A stretch of 64,000 nt of DNA. Origin: Tolumonas lignilytica. GTDB lineage: Bacteria; Pseudomonadota; Gammaproteobacteria; Enterobacterales; Aeromonadaceae. How positions within the stretch are numbered: the stretch's first letter is position 1; every line of letters starts with the position of its first letter. The translations under genes and the position numbers were made by a program. The stretch covers positions 1,872,001 to 1,936,000 of the forward strand of contig NZ_AZUK01000001.1 in the NCBI RefSeq assembly GCF_000527035.1, given 5' to 3'. Below the pieces are notes generated by a model. The model searched no databases. It was not told where the DNA came from and worked only from the letters and a program-made list of their open reading frames with translations. Positions 56,951 to 64,000 of the stretch are shown here, piece after piece.

Positions 56951-57556
56951 ATGGAATTGGTATTGAAAGACGCGCAGAGCGCTCTTCAGGTTTCCGAAAC
57001 TACCTTCGGTCGTGAGTTCAACGAAGCTCTGGTTCACCAGGTAGTCGTTGCTTATGCAGCTGCGGCCCGTCAGGGTACTCGCGCGCAGAAGACTCGCTCT
57101 GAAGTGTCTGGCGGCGGTAAAAAACCGTGGCGTCAGAAGGGTACTGGTCGTGCCCGTGCTGGTACTATCCGCTCTCCTCTGTGGCGTAGCGGTGGTGTGA
57201 CTTTTGCTGCTAAGCCGCAAGATCACAGCCAGAAAGTAAACCGTAAAATGTACCGTGGTGCGATCCAAAGCATCCTGTCTGAACTGGTTCGCCAGGACCG
57301 TCTGGTAGTTGTAGAAAAATTTGGTGTTGAAGCTCCGAAAACTAAAGAGCTGCTGACCAAACTGCAAGCACTGGACCTGAAAGACGTGCTGATCGTTACC
57401 CCAGAAGTTGAAGAAAATCTGTTCCTGGCTGCACGTAACCTGTACAAGGTTGACGTTCGCGATGTAACAGGTATCGATCCGGTTAGCCTGATCGCCTTCG
57501 ACAAGGTACTGATGACTGCTGATGCAGTTAAGCAAATCGAGGAGATGCTGGCATGA
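56951..57556 (+). CDS. rplD: 50S ribosomal protein L4
   Basis: 201 residues as in E. coli. The long loop [18 protein letters not shown] reaches into the exit tunnel. L4 is also the repressor of this operon in enterobacteria. The stop overlaps the rplW start by four bases. Confidence 0.97.
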   Translation: MELVLKDAQSALQVSETTFGREFNEALVHQVVVAYAAAARQGTRAQKTRSEVSGGGKKPWRQKGTGRARAGTIRSPLWRSGGVTFAAKPQDHSQKVNRKMYRGAIQSILSELVRQDRLVVVEKFGVEAPKTKELLTKLQALDLKDVLIVTPEVEENLFLAARNLYKVDVRDVTGIDPVSLIAFDKVLMTADAVKQIEEMLA

Positions 57557-57858
57557 TCCGTGAAGAGCGTCTGCTGAAAGTTCTGAAGGCTCCGCACATC
57601 TCTGAAAAGAGCACTATGGTAGCTGAAAAACTGAACACTATCGTGTTCAAAGTTGCTACTGATGCTACTAAAGCGGAAATCAAAGCGGCAGTTGAAAAAC
57701 TGTTCGAAGTGAAGGTTGAAGCTGTTCGTACCCTGAACGTTGCTGGTAAGACCAAACGTACTGGTGCACGCATGGGCCGTCGTTCCGATTGGAAAAAAGC
57801 CTATGTAACTCTGGTTGAAGGTCAGGACATCGACTTCGTGGGCGGCGCTGCCGAGTAA
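57553..57858 (+). CDS. rplW: 50S ribosomal protein L23
   Basis: 101 residues. Begins [20 protein letters not shown], nearly as in E. coli; the SEKS region docks trigger factor and the signal recognition particle at the tunnel exit. Coupled to rplD by an ATGA overlap. Confidence 0.97.
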   Translation: MIREERLLKVLKAPHISEKSTMVAEKLNTIVFKVATDATKAEIKAAVEKLFEVKVEAVRTLNVAGKTKRTGARMGRRSDWKKAYVTLVEGQDIDFVGGAAE

Positions 57859-57873
57859 GAGGAGTCTTAAAAA

Positions 57874-58695
57874 ATGGCAATCGTAAAATGTAAGCCTACT
57901 TCTCCGGGCCGTCGTCACGTCGTTAAGATCGTTACCCCGGAGCTGCACAAGGGCAAGCCGTTTGCTGGTCTGCTGGAAGAAAAACGCAAGACTGGCGGTC
58001 GTAATAACAACGGCCGTATCACTACCCGTCATATCGGTGGTGGTCACAAACAGCACTATCGTCTGATTGATTTCAAACGCAACAAAGACGGTATCCCAGC
58101 TAAGATTGAACGTCTGGAATATGATCCAAACCGTTCTGCAAACATCGCACTGGTGTTATACGCAGACGGTGAACGTCGTTATATTCTGGCACCGAAAAAT
58201 CTGAAAGCTGGCGATGCAATCGTCTCTGGTGTGGATGCACCGATCAAAGCTGGTAACGCGCTGCCAATGCGCAATATCCCGGTTGGTACTACTGTTCACG
58301 CAGTAGAAATGAAACCGGGTAAAGGCGCACAGATGGCTCGTTCTGCTGGTGCAAGCGTACAGATCCTGGCGCGTGAAGGTGCATATGTAACCTTACGTCT
58401 GCGTTCTGGCGAAGTACGTAAAGTATTGGCTGAATGCCGTGCTACTATCGGTGAAGTTGGTAACTCAGAACACATGTTGCGTCAATTGGGTAAAGCCGGT
58501 GCTAACCGCTGGCGTGGTGTTCGTCCTACCGTTCGCGGTATGGCGATGAACCCAGTTGACCATCCACATGGTGGTGGTGAGGGTCGCAACAAAGGTATCC
58601 AGCCTGTATCTCCTTGGGGTACACCGGCTAAAGGCTACCGCACACGTAGCAACAAGCGCACTGACAAGTACATCGTACGTCGTCGTAATAAGTAA
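57874..58695 (+). CDS. rplB: 50S ribosomal protein L2
   Basis: 273 residues. The signature [12 protein letters not shown] near the C-terminus includes the His close to the peptidyl transferase centre, and the chain ends in basic RNA-binding residues. It is needed for subunit joining. AGGAG precedes the ATG. Confidence 0.98.
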   Translation: MAIVKCKPTSPGRRHVVKIVTPELHKGKPFAGLLEEKRKTGGRNNNGRITTRHIGGGHKQHYRLIDFKRNKDGIPAKIERLEYDPNRSANIALVLYADGERRYILAPKNLKAGDAIVSGVDAPIKAGNALPMRNIPVGTTVHAVEMKPGKGAQMARSAGASVQILAREGAYVTLRLRSGEVRKVLAECRATIGEVGNSEHMLRQLGKAGANRWRGVRPTVRGMAMNPVDHPHGGGEGRNKGIQPVSPWGTPAKGYRTRSNKRTDKYIVRRRNK

Positions 58696-58995
<300 letters not shown>

Positions 58996-59005
58996 GGGAT
59001 AAATG

Positions 59006-59350
59006 ATGGAAGCTATCGCTAAACACCGTTTTGCCCGCACTTCTGCACAGAAGGCTCGCCTGGTTGCTGATCAGGTTCGTGGTCTGCCTGTGGATCGGGC
59101 CTTGAACCTGTTGGCTTTCAGCCCGAAAAAGGCTGCTGAGCTGATCAAGAAGGTTCTGGAGTCTGCTGTTGCTAACGCTGAGCATAACGAAGGCGCGGAT
59201 ATCGACACCCTGAAAGTACAAACTATCATGGTTGATGAAGGTCCATCTCTGAAGCGTATTCGTGCTCGTGCGAAAGGCCGTGCGGACCGTATCGTCAAGC
59301 GTACTGCCCACATCACTGTGGTGGTATCCGACGCTAAGGCTGGGAGATAA
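59006..59350 (+). CDS. rplV: 50S ribosomal protein L22
   Basis: 114 residues, four more than E. coli L22. Start 59006 ([11 protein letters not shown]) is chosen over the ATG three bases earlier because AAGGG is then about seven bases away and E. coli L22 begins [26 protein letters not shown] is the tunnel hairpin where macrolide resistance changes map. Confidence 0.95.
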   Translation: MEAIAKHRFARTSAQKARLVADQVRGLPVDRALNLLAFSPKKAAELIKKVLESAVANAEHNEGADIDTLKVQTIMVDEGPSLKRIRARAKGRADRIVKRTAHITVVVSDAKAGR

Positions 59351-59353
59351 GCA

Positions 59354-60070
59354 ATGGGTCAGAAAGTACATCCTAATGGTATCCGTTTAGGTATTACCAA
59401 GCCGTTCAACTCTACTTGGTATGCAAATACCAAAGAGTTCGCAGACAATCTGCACGGTGATTTTCAGGTACGTCAGTATCTGACCAAGGAGCTGAAAGCA
59501 GCCTCTCTGTCCCGCATTGTGATCGAGCGTCCAGCTAAGAGCATTCGCGTGACTATCCACACTGCCCGTCCAGGCGTAGTGATTGGTAAGAAAGGTGAAG
59601 ATGTTGAAAAACTGCGCAAGCAAATCGCCAGCATCGCTGGTGTGCCTGCACAAATCAACATCGCTGAAGTTCGTAAGCCAGAGTTGGACTCTCAGCTGGT
59701 TGCTGACAGTATCTCCTCTCAGCTGGAACGTCGTGTTATGTTCCGTCGCGCTATGAAGCGTGCGGTGCAGAACGCAATGCGTCTGGGTGCTAAGGGTATC
59801 AAAGTTGAAGTTAGCGGCCGTTTGGGCGGTGCAGAAATCGCACGTACCGAATGGTATCGTGAAGGCCGCGTGCCTCTGCACACTCTGCGTGCAGACATCG
59901 ACTATGCTACCTCTGAAGCACACACCACTTATGGTGTTATCGGTGTTAAGGTATGGATCTTCAAAGGTGAAGTTCTGGGCGGTCTGGCTGCTGTTACTGC
60001 TGCAGCTGCAGCTGCACAGCAAGAGCCGGCTCCTGCCAAGCCGAAACGCAAACCGCGTGGTGCTAAGTAA
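59354..60070 (+). CDS. rpsC: 30S ribosomal protein S3
   Basis: 238 residues. Begins [15 protein letters not shown]; a KH domain with [13 protein letters not shown] follows. The C-terminus is an Ala- and Pro-rich tail with KPKRKPRG, a little different from E. coli. S3 guards mRNA entry and has helicase activity with S4 and S5. Confidence 0.97.
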   Translation: MGQKVHPNGIRLGITKPFNSTWYANTKEFADNLHGDFQVRQYLTKELKAASLSRIVIERPAKSIRVTIHTARPGVVIGKKGEDVEKLRKQIASIAGVPAQINIAEVRKPELDSQLVADSISSQLERRVMFRRAMKRAVQNAMRLGAKGIKVEVSGRLGGAEIARTEWYREGRVPLHTLRADIDYATSEAHTTYGVIGVKVWIFKGEVLGGLAAVTAAAAAAQQEPAPAKPKRKPRGAK

Positions 60071-60083
60071 GGAGAACCGGTAA

Positions 60084-60497
60084 ATGTTGCAACCAAAGCG
60101 TACAAAGTTCCGTAAGGTTCATAAAGGCCGTAACCGCGGTCTGGCTAATGCAGGTAGCGATGTATCTTTCGGTACCTATGGCCTGAAAGCGGTGACCCGT
60201 GGCCAACTGACTGCGCGTCAGATCGAAGCTGCACGTCGTGCGATGACCCGTGCTGTTAAGCGTCAAGGTAAAATTTGGATCCGTGTTTTCCCGGACAAAC
60301 CAATTACTGAGAAACCGCTTGAAGTGCGTATGGGTAAAGGTAAAGGTAACGTAGAATACTGGGTTGCCTTGATCCAACCAGGCAAAGTGCTGTACGAGAT
60401 GGACGGTGTACCAGAATCTCTGGCACGTGAAGCATTCGAATTAGCGGCTGCTAAACTGTCTGTTAAGACCACCTTTGTAATTCGGACGGCAATGTGA
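60084..60497 (+). CDS. rplP: 50S ribosomal protein L16
   Basis: 137 residues. Begins [38 protein letters not shown] holds the Arg that YcfD hydroxylates in E. coli. L16 helps place A-site tRNA. Its stop overlaps the rpmC start by one base. Confidence 0.97.
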   Translation: MLQPKRTKFRKVHKGRNRGLANAGSDVSFGTYGLKAVTRGQLTARQIEAARRAMTRAVKRQGKIWIRVFPDKPITEKPLEVRMGKGKGNVEYWVALIQPGKVLYEMDGVPESLAREAFELAAAKLSVKTTFVIRTAM

Positions 60498-60688
60498 TGA
60501 AAGCTCAAGATCTGCGTCAGAAAAGTGTGGAAGAGCTGAAAGCTGAACTGCTGGGCCTGCTGCGTGAACAGTTCAACCTGCGCATTCAGAAGAGCACTGG
60601 TCAGCTGAATCAGACTCACACTATCAAACAAGTACGTCGCGACATCGCGCGCGTCAAAACTGTACTGAACGAGAAGGCAGGTGCGTAA
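60497..60688 (+). CDS. rpmC: 50S ribosomal protein L29
   Basis: 63 residues, the E. coli length. Start 60497 ([14 protein letters not shown]) is the ATG in TGATG with the rplP stop. [11 protein letters not shown] and [11 protein letters not shown] are typical. Near the tunnel exit next to L23. Confidence 0.96.
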   Translation: MKAQDLRQKSVEELKAELLGLLREQFNLRIQKSTGQLNQTHTIKQVRRDIARVKTVLNEKAGA

Positions 60689-60936
60689 TGACTGATAAAA
60701 TCCGTACTCTGCAAGGTCGTGTAGTTAGTGACAAAATGGACAAGTCCATTACTGTAGCTATTGAACGTAAGGTAAAACACCCAATTCTGGGTAAAATTAT
60801 CGTGCGTACAACTAAGTTGCATGTCCATGATGAAAACAACGAATCCAAAGCTGGCGACCTGGTGGAAATCCGCGAATGTCGCCCGTTGTCCAAAACTAAA
60901 TGTTGGACACTGGTATCTGTTGTAGAGAAAGCCTAA
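60688..60936 (+). CDS. rpsQ: 30S ribosomal protein S17
   Basis: 82 residues. [22 protein letters not shown] begins the OB-fold (shortened: [14 protein letters not shown]). Early 16S binder. Last gene of the S10 operon; a terminator follows. Confidence 0.97.
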   Translation: MTDKIRTLQGRVVSDKMDKSITVAIERKVKHPILGKIIVRTTKLHVHDENNESKAGDLVEIRECRPLSKTKCWTLVSVVEKA

Positions 60937-60956
60937 TCATCGATTAGGATAGGAAT

Positions 60957-60989
60957 GTGAGCGGCCCGTTTCTGGGCCGCTCACTTTTT
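60957..60989 (+). terminator. S10 operon terminator
   Basis: Perfect 11-bp GC-rich stem, GTGAGCGGCCC (60957-60967) with GGGCCGCTCAC (60974-60984), then five T. A smaller hairpin, CCTAATC / GATTAGG (60932-60948), overlaps the rpsQ stop. Confidence 0.92.
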
Positions 60990-61012
60990 GGCTACCACTT
61001 TGTTTGGTGCTG

Positions 61013-61021
61013 TGATATTAT
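61013..61021 (+). promoter_or_regulatory. spc operon promoter, extended -10
   Basis: TGATATTAT (61013-61021) is an extended -10 box (TG-N-TATTAT) with no good -35. It lies between the S10 terminator and rplN, inside the inverted repeat TGGCTACC (60989-60996) / GGTAGCCA (61037-61044). A leader hairpin, CCCACA / TGTGGG, lies at 61049-61063. Confidence 0.65.
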
Positions 61022-61089
61022 GCTGCGCCTTTCAAAGGTAGCCAGATGCCCACATTTTGTGGGAAGTAGTTATTTAGCGGAGCACTAAC

Positions 61090-61458
61090 ATGATCCAAAT
61101 GCAAAGTATGCTGGACGTCGCCGACAACTCCGGCGCACGCAGCGTAATGTGTATTAAGGTTCTGGGTGGTTCGCACCGCCGTTATGCCGGTGTAGGCGAC
61201 ATCATCAAAGTTTCCATTAAAGAAGCAATTCCACGTGGAAAAGTTAAAAAAGGTGATGTGTACAATGCGGTGGTCGTTCGCACCCGTAAAGGCGTTCGTC
61301 GTCAAGATGGTTCTCTGATCCGTTTTGATCGCAACGCGGCTGTGCTGTTGAACAACCAACATCAGCCGATCGGTACTCGTATCTTCGGCCCAGTGACTCG
61401 TGAACTGCGTAACGAAAAGTTCATGAAGATCGTGTCCCTGGCCCCAGAAGTACTGTAA
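61090..61458 (+). CDS. rplN: 50S ribosomal protein L14
   Basis: 122 residues. [21 protein letters not shown] and [14 protein letters not shown] match E. coli L14 nearly throughout. It lies at the subunit interface with L3 and L19. First gene of the spc operon. Confidence 0.98.
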   Translation: MIQMQSMLDVADNSGARSVMCIKVLGGSHRRYAGVGDIIKVSIKEAIPRGKVKKGDVYNAVVVRTRKGVRRQDGSLIRFDRNAAVLLNNQHQPIGTRIFGPVTRELRNEKFMKIVSLAPEVL

Positions 61459-61470
61459 GGAGCACAGAAC

Positions 61471-61788
61471 ATGGCAGCAAAAATCCGTCGTGAAGACGAA
61501 GTAATTGTTTTGACCGGTAAAGACAAAGGCAAACGTGGCAAAGTCACTAAAGTCTTGGTTCAACAGGGCAAAGTAATTGTAGAAGGCATCAATGTGGTGA
61601 AAAAACACCAGAAGCCAGTTCCGGCTTTGGGTGTTGCTGGCGGTATCGTTAGTAAAGAAACCCCTATTGATGTATCAAACGTAGCGATTTTCAACCCTGC
61701 TACTGGCAAGGCAGATCGCGTTGGTTTCAGATTTGAAGACGGCAACAAAGTTCGTTTCTTCAAATCTAACGGTGAACTTGTAAAGTAA
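61471..61788 (+). CDS. rplX: 50S ribosomal protein L24
   Basis: 105 residues. [22 protein letters not shown] is the KOW motif region (core: [10 protein letters not shown]). L24 starts 50S assembly. 12 bases after rplN. Confidence 0.97.
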   Translation: MAAKIRREDEVIVLTGKDKGKRGKVTKVLVQQGKVIVEGINVVKKHQKPVPALGVAGGIVSKETPIDVSNVAIFNPATGKADRVGFRFEDGNKVRFFKSNGELVK

Positions 61789-61801
61789 TTGGAGTTTAAC
61801 G

Positions 61802-62341
61802 ATGGCGAAACTGCATGATACCTACAGACAAACTGTAGTCCAGGAACTGATGAAACAGTTCGGCTACAATTCTGTCATGCAAGTCCCTCGGATCGAGAAG
61901 ATCACCCTGAACATGGGTGTCGGTGAAGCCTTGGCTGACAAAAAAGTACTGGAAAATGCTGCTGCAGATTTGGCCGCAATTTCTGGTCAGAAGCCACTGA
62001 TCACCAAAGCACGCAAATCTGTTGCGGGCTTCAAGATTCGTGAAGGCTACCCGATCGGTTGTAAAGTAACCCTGCGCGGCGAGCGTATGTGGGAGTTTTT
62101 GGAGCGCTTGATTTGCATCTCTATGCCACGTATTCGTGACTTCCGTGGTGTTAGTGCTAAGTCCTTTGATGGTCGTGGCAACTATTCTATGGGCGTGCGT
62201 GAGCAAATCATCTTCCCCGAAATCGACTACGATAAAGTCGATAAAGTGCGCGGTCTGGATATCACTATCACAACGACTGCGAAGACTGACGAGGAAGGCC
62301 GTGCTCTGCTGGCTGCCTTTAGCTTCCCATTCCGTAAGTAA
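61802..62341 (+). CDS. rplE: 50S ribosomal protein L5
   Basis: 179 residues as in E. coli. [25 protein letters not shown] and [15 protein letters not shown] are diagnostic. L5 binds 5S rRNA with L18. In E. coli S8 binds the mRNA near the start of this gene to repress the operon. Confidence 0.98.
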   Translation: MAKLHDTYRQTVVQELMKQFGYNSVMQVPRIEKITLNMGVGEALADKKVLENAAADLAAISGQKPLITKARKSVAGFKIREGYPIGCKVTLRGERMWEFLERLICISMPRIRDFRGVSAKSFDGRGNYSMGVREQIIFPEIDYDKVDKVRGLDITITTTAKTDEEGRALLAAFSFPFRK

Positions 62342-62352
62342 GGTGTAGGGTT

Positions 62353-62658
62353 ATGGCAAAACTGTCCATGATTGCACGTGAAGAAAAACGTGCAAAATTG
62401 ATTGCAAAACACTTCGAGAAGCGTGCTGCGCTGAAAGCGATCATCTCTGACGTTAATGCTTCTGACGAAGCACGTTGGGATGCTGTGCTCAAGTTGCAAC
62501 AACTGCCGCGTGACTCCAGCCCGAGCCGTCAACGTAATCGTTGCAATATCACAGGTCGTCCACACGGCTACCTGCGTAAATTCGGTCTTTGCCGCATCAA
62601 AGTGCGTGAGCACATGATGAAAGGCGAAATTCCTGGCCTGAAAAAGGCTAGCTGGTAA
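62353..62658 (+). CDS. rpsN: 30S ribosomal protein S14, zinc-free type
   Basis: 101 residues, the long form without the CxxC zinc ribbons of the short form. [20 protein letters not shown] is the conserved C-terminal block (core: [15 protein letters not shown]). Confidence 0.97.
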   Translation: MAKLSMIAREEKRAKLIAKHFEKRAALKAIISDVNASDEARWDAVLKLQQLPRDSSPSRQRNRCNITGRPHGYLRKFGLCRIKVREHMMKGEIPGLKKASW

Positions 62659-62680
62659 TTAATCACGGGAGTTAAGACAC

Positions 62681-63073
62681 ATGAGCATGCAAGATCCGAT
62701 CGCGGACATGCTGACCCGCATCCGCAACGGTCAGGCGGCCCACAAGGTTTCCGTCTCTATGCCTTCTTCCAAGCTGAAAGTAGCTATTGCTAATCTGCTG
62801 AAAGAAGAAGGTTACATCGCTGACGTTAAAGTGAGTGGTGACGTTAAACCTGAACTGGAAATTGAACTGAAATATTTCCAGGGCAAGCCTGTTGTTGAGC
62901 TGATCCAGCGCGTAAGTCGCCCTGGTCTGCGTATTTATAAGAAACGTGGCGAACTGCCAAAGATCATGAACGGTCTGGGTATCGCTGTGGTTTCTACTTC
63001 TAAAGGTGTGATGACTGACCGTGCTGCGCGTAAAGCAGGCATGGGCGGTGAGATCATCTGCTACGTAGCGTAA
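62681..63073 (+). CDS. rpsH: 30S ribosomal protein S8
   Basis: 130 residues. Begins [18 protein letters not shown]; ends with [16 protein letters not shown] and GGEIICYV. S8 binds the central 16S domain and is the likely repressor of this operon. Confidence 0.98.
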   Translation: MSMQDPIADMLTRIRNGQAAHKVSVSMPSSKLKVAIANLLKEEGYIADVKVSGDVKPELEIELKYFQGKPVVELIQRVSRPGLRIYKKRGELPKIMNGLGIAVVSTSKGVMTDRAARKAGMGGEIICYVA

Positions 63074-63084
63074 GGAGCTAGGAA

Positions 63085-63618
63085 ATGTCTCGTGTTGCGA
63101 AAGCACCTGTTACTATTCCTGCTGGCGTGGAAGTAACCCTGAACGGCCAGGAAATTGCTGTTAAAGGTAAAAATGGCACCCTGAAGCGCACTCTGAACGC
63201 TGCAGTTATCGTCACCAAAGAAGAAAATGTGTTGAAATTCGCACCTCAGGAAGGTGTGACTGGTGCAGACGCGCAGGCTGGTACTGCTCGTGCACTGGTT
63301 AACAACATGGTTGTTGGTGTTACTACTGGCTTCGAGCGCAAACTGGTGCTGGTTGGTGTAGGTTACCGTGCACAAGCTAAAGGTAAGTCTGTTGGTCTGG
63401 CTCTGGGCTTCTCCCATCCAATCGACCACGAACTGCCAGAAGGTGTGACTGCAGAATGCCCTACTCAGACTGAAATCGTACTGAAAAGTGCTGATAAAGC
63501 TCTGTTAGGCCAAGTTGCTGCAGACATCCGTGCTTATCGTAGCCCGGAGCCTTACAAAGGCAAAGGTGTACGCTATTCTGACGAAGTTGTGCGTACTAAA
63601 GAAGCTAAGAAGAAGTAA
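63085..63618 (+). CDS. rplF: 50S ribosomal protein L6
   Basis: 177 residues. Begins [15 protein letters not shown]; the C-terminal [14 protein letters not shown] is the family signature. Near the factor-binding site of the 50S subunit. Confidence 0.98.
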   Translation: MSRVAKAPVTIPAGVEVTLNGQEIAVKGKNGTLKRTLNAAVIVTKEENVLKFAPQEGVTGADAQAGTARALVNNMVVGVTTGFERKLVLVGVGYRAQAKGKSVGLALGFSHPIDHELPEGVTAECPTQTEIVLKSADKALLGQVAADIRAYRSPEPYKGKGVRYSDEVVRTKEAKKK

Positions 63619-63627
63619 GGTAACACT

Positions 63628-63981
63628 ATGGACAAGAAAGCAGCTCGTATCCGTCGTGCTACTAAAGCACGTCGTAAAATGCTGGAACTGGGCGCGACTC
63701 GTCTGGTGGTTCACCGTACTCCGCGTCATATTTATGCGCAGGTTATCGCAGCAAGCGGTGCCGAAGTGTTAGCTTCTGCATCAACTGTTGAAACAACCAT
63801 TCGTGAGCAAGTGAAATACACCGGTAACGCCGATGCGGCCGCCGCTGTGGGTAAAGCAATTGCAGAGCGTGCTCTGGCAAAAGGCATTACCACCGTAGCG
63901 TTCGATCGCTCTGGGTTCCAATATCACGGTCGCGTAGCCGCACTGGCTGCTGCTGCACGTGAAGCTGGTCTTCAGTTCTAA
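63628..63981 (+). CDS. rplR: 50S ribosomal protein L18
   Basis: 117 residues. [17 protein letters not shown] at the start, [16 protein letters not shown] and [16 protein letters not shown] are typical. Binds 5S rRNA with L5. Nine bases after rplF. Confidence 0.98.
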   Translation: MDKKAARIRRATKARRKMLELGATRLVVHRTPRHIYAQVIAASGAEVLASASTVETTIREQVKYTGNADAAAAVGKAIAERALAKGITTVAFDRSGFQYHGRVAALAAAAREAGLQF

Positions 63982-63995
63982 GCCAGGAGTCGACA

Positions 63996-64000
63996 ATGTC
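63996..64000 (+). CDS. rpsE: 30S ribosomal protein S5, first codon only
   Basis: CCAGGAGT lies eight bases before an ATG at 63996 at the very end of the window. In the spc order the gene after rplR is rpsE. Only the start codon and two further bases are visible, so the call rests on gene order. Confidence 0.65.

Noticed and set aside
57223-58056. 277-codon minus-strand frame across rplD-rplB
   Set aside because: Antisense to highly conserved ribosomal protein genes; low-complexity peptide produced by their codon bias.

Overview
The window is chromosomal DNA from a gammaproteobacterium. The clues are a complete S10/spc ribosomal protein cluster in E. coli order, a divergent argE / argCBFH cluster, glpFK-glpD-glpR, a pspF / pspABC locus, MetJ, ArgR and GlpR type operators, and two Csr-type regulatory RNAs. 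The proteins look most like those of Aeromonadales (Tolumonas/Aeromonas-like); this is an impression from the protein sequences, not a database result. Gene density is high and no tRNA, rRNA, CRISPR array or insertion sequence was seen.

Layout. 1-2914: tail of a type VI secretion (T6SS) cargo module (DUF4123 adaptor end, Tle1-like phospholipase, DUF2931 lipoprotein). 2968-5822: metF under MetJ boxes, then an aminotransferase divergent from a MarR regulator. 5914-13992: HD-GYP phosphodiesterase overlapping a large hybrid sensor kinase, then the DEAD-box helicases rhlE and dbpA. 14235-19537: the glycerol regulon (glpR, glpD, glpK, glpF) with three candidate GlpR operators. 19691-21253: a quinone oxidoreductase and a YqaB-like phosphatase. 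21381-25970: a second T6SS module (vgrG, DUF4123 adaptor, DUF3289-like effector, DUF943-like putative immunity protein), AT-rich at its cargo end. 26012-33969: gamma-carbonic-anhydrase-like protein, COG0523 GTPase with a very acidic 60-residue protein, kefG-kefB-uspA, oligopeptidase B and a YfcZ-like protein.

34246-34722 is a CsrB-type RNA built on four tandem 55-56 bp units. A second Csr-type RNA lies at about 45137-45418. The two share a 23-bp upstream element placed 167 and 168 bp before the -10 box, which suggests one common activator. Between them are an ErcA-like dehydrogenase coupled to a PAS-GGDEF-EAL protein, a chemoreceptor, wrbA, and the psp locus (pspABC plus an esterase, divergent from pspF). 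After the second RNA come yecH, a PagL-like lipid A deacylase, a MarC/YhgN protein and ppc.

50056-55669 is the arginine cluster, with a pair of ArgR boxes between argE and argC and no argG. 55760-64000 is the S10 operon (rpsJ to rpsQ, with promoter, leader and terminator) followed by the spc operon (rplN into the first bases of rpsE).

The items most worth following up are the repeat-expanded Csr RNA and the element it shares with its paralogue, the roughly 150-residue N-terminal domain shared by the two T6SS effectors, and the AT-rich effector/immunity pair at 24277-25970.
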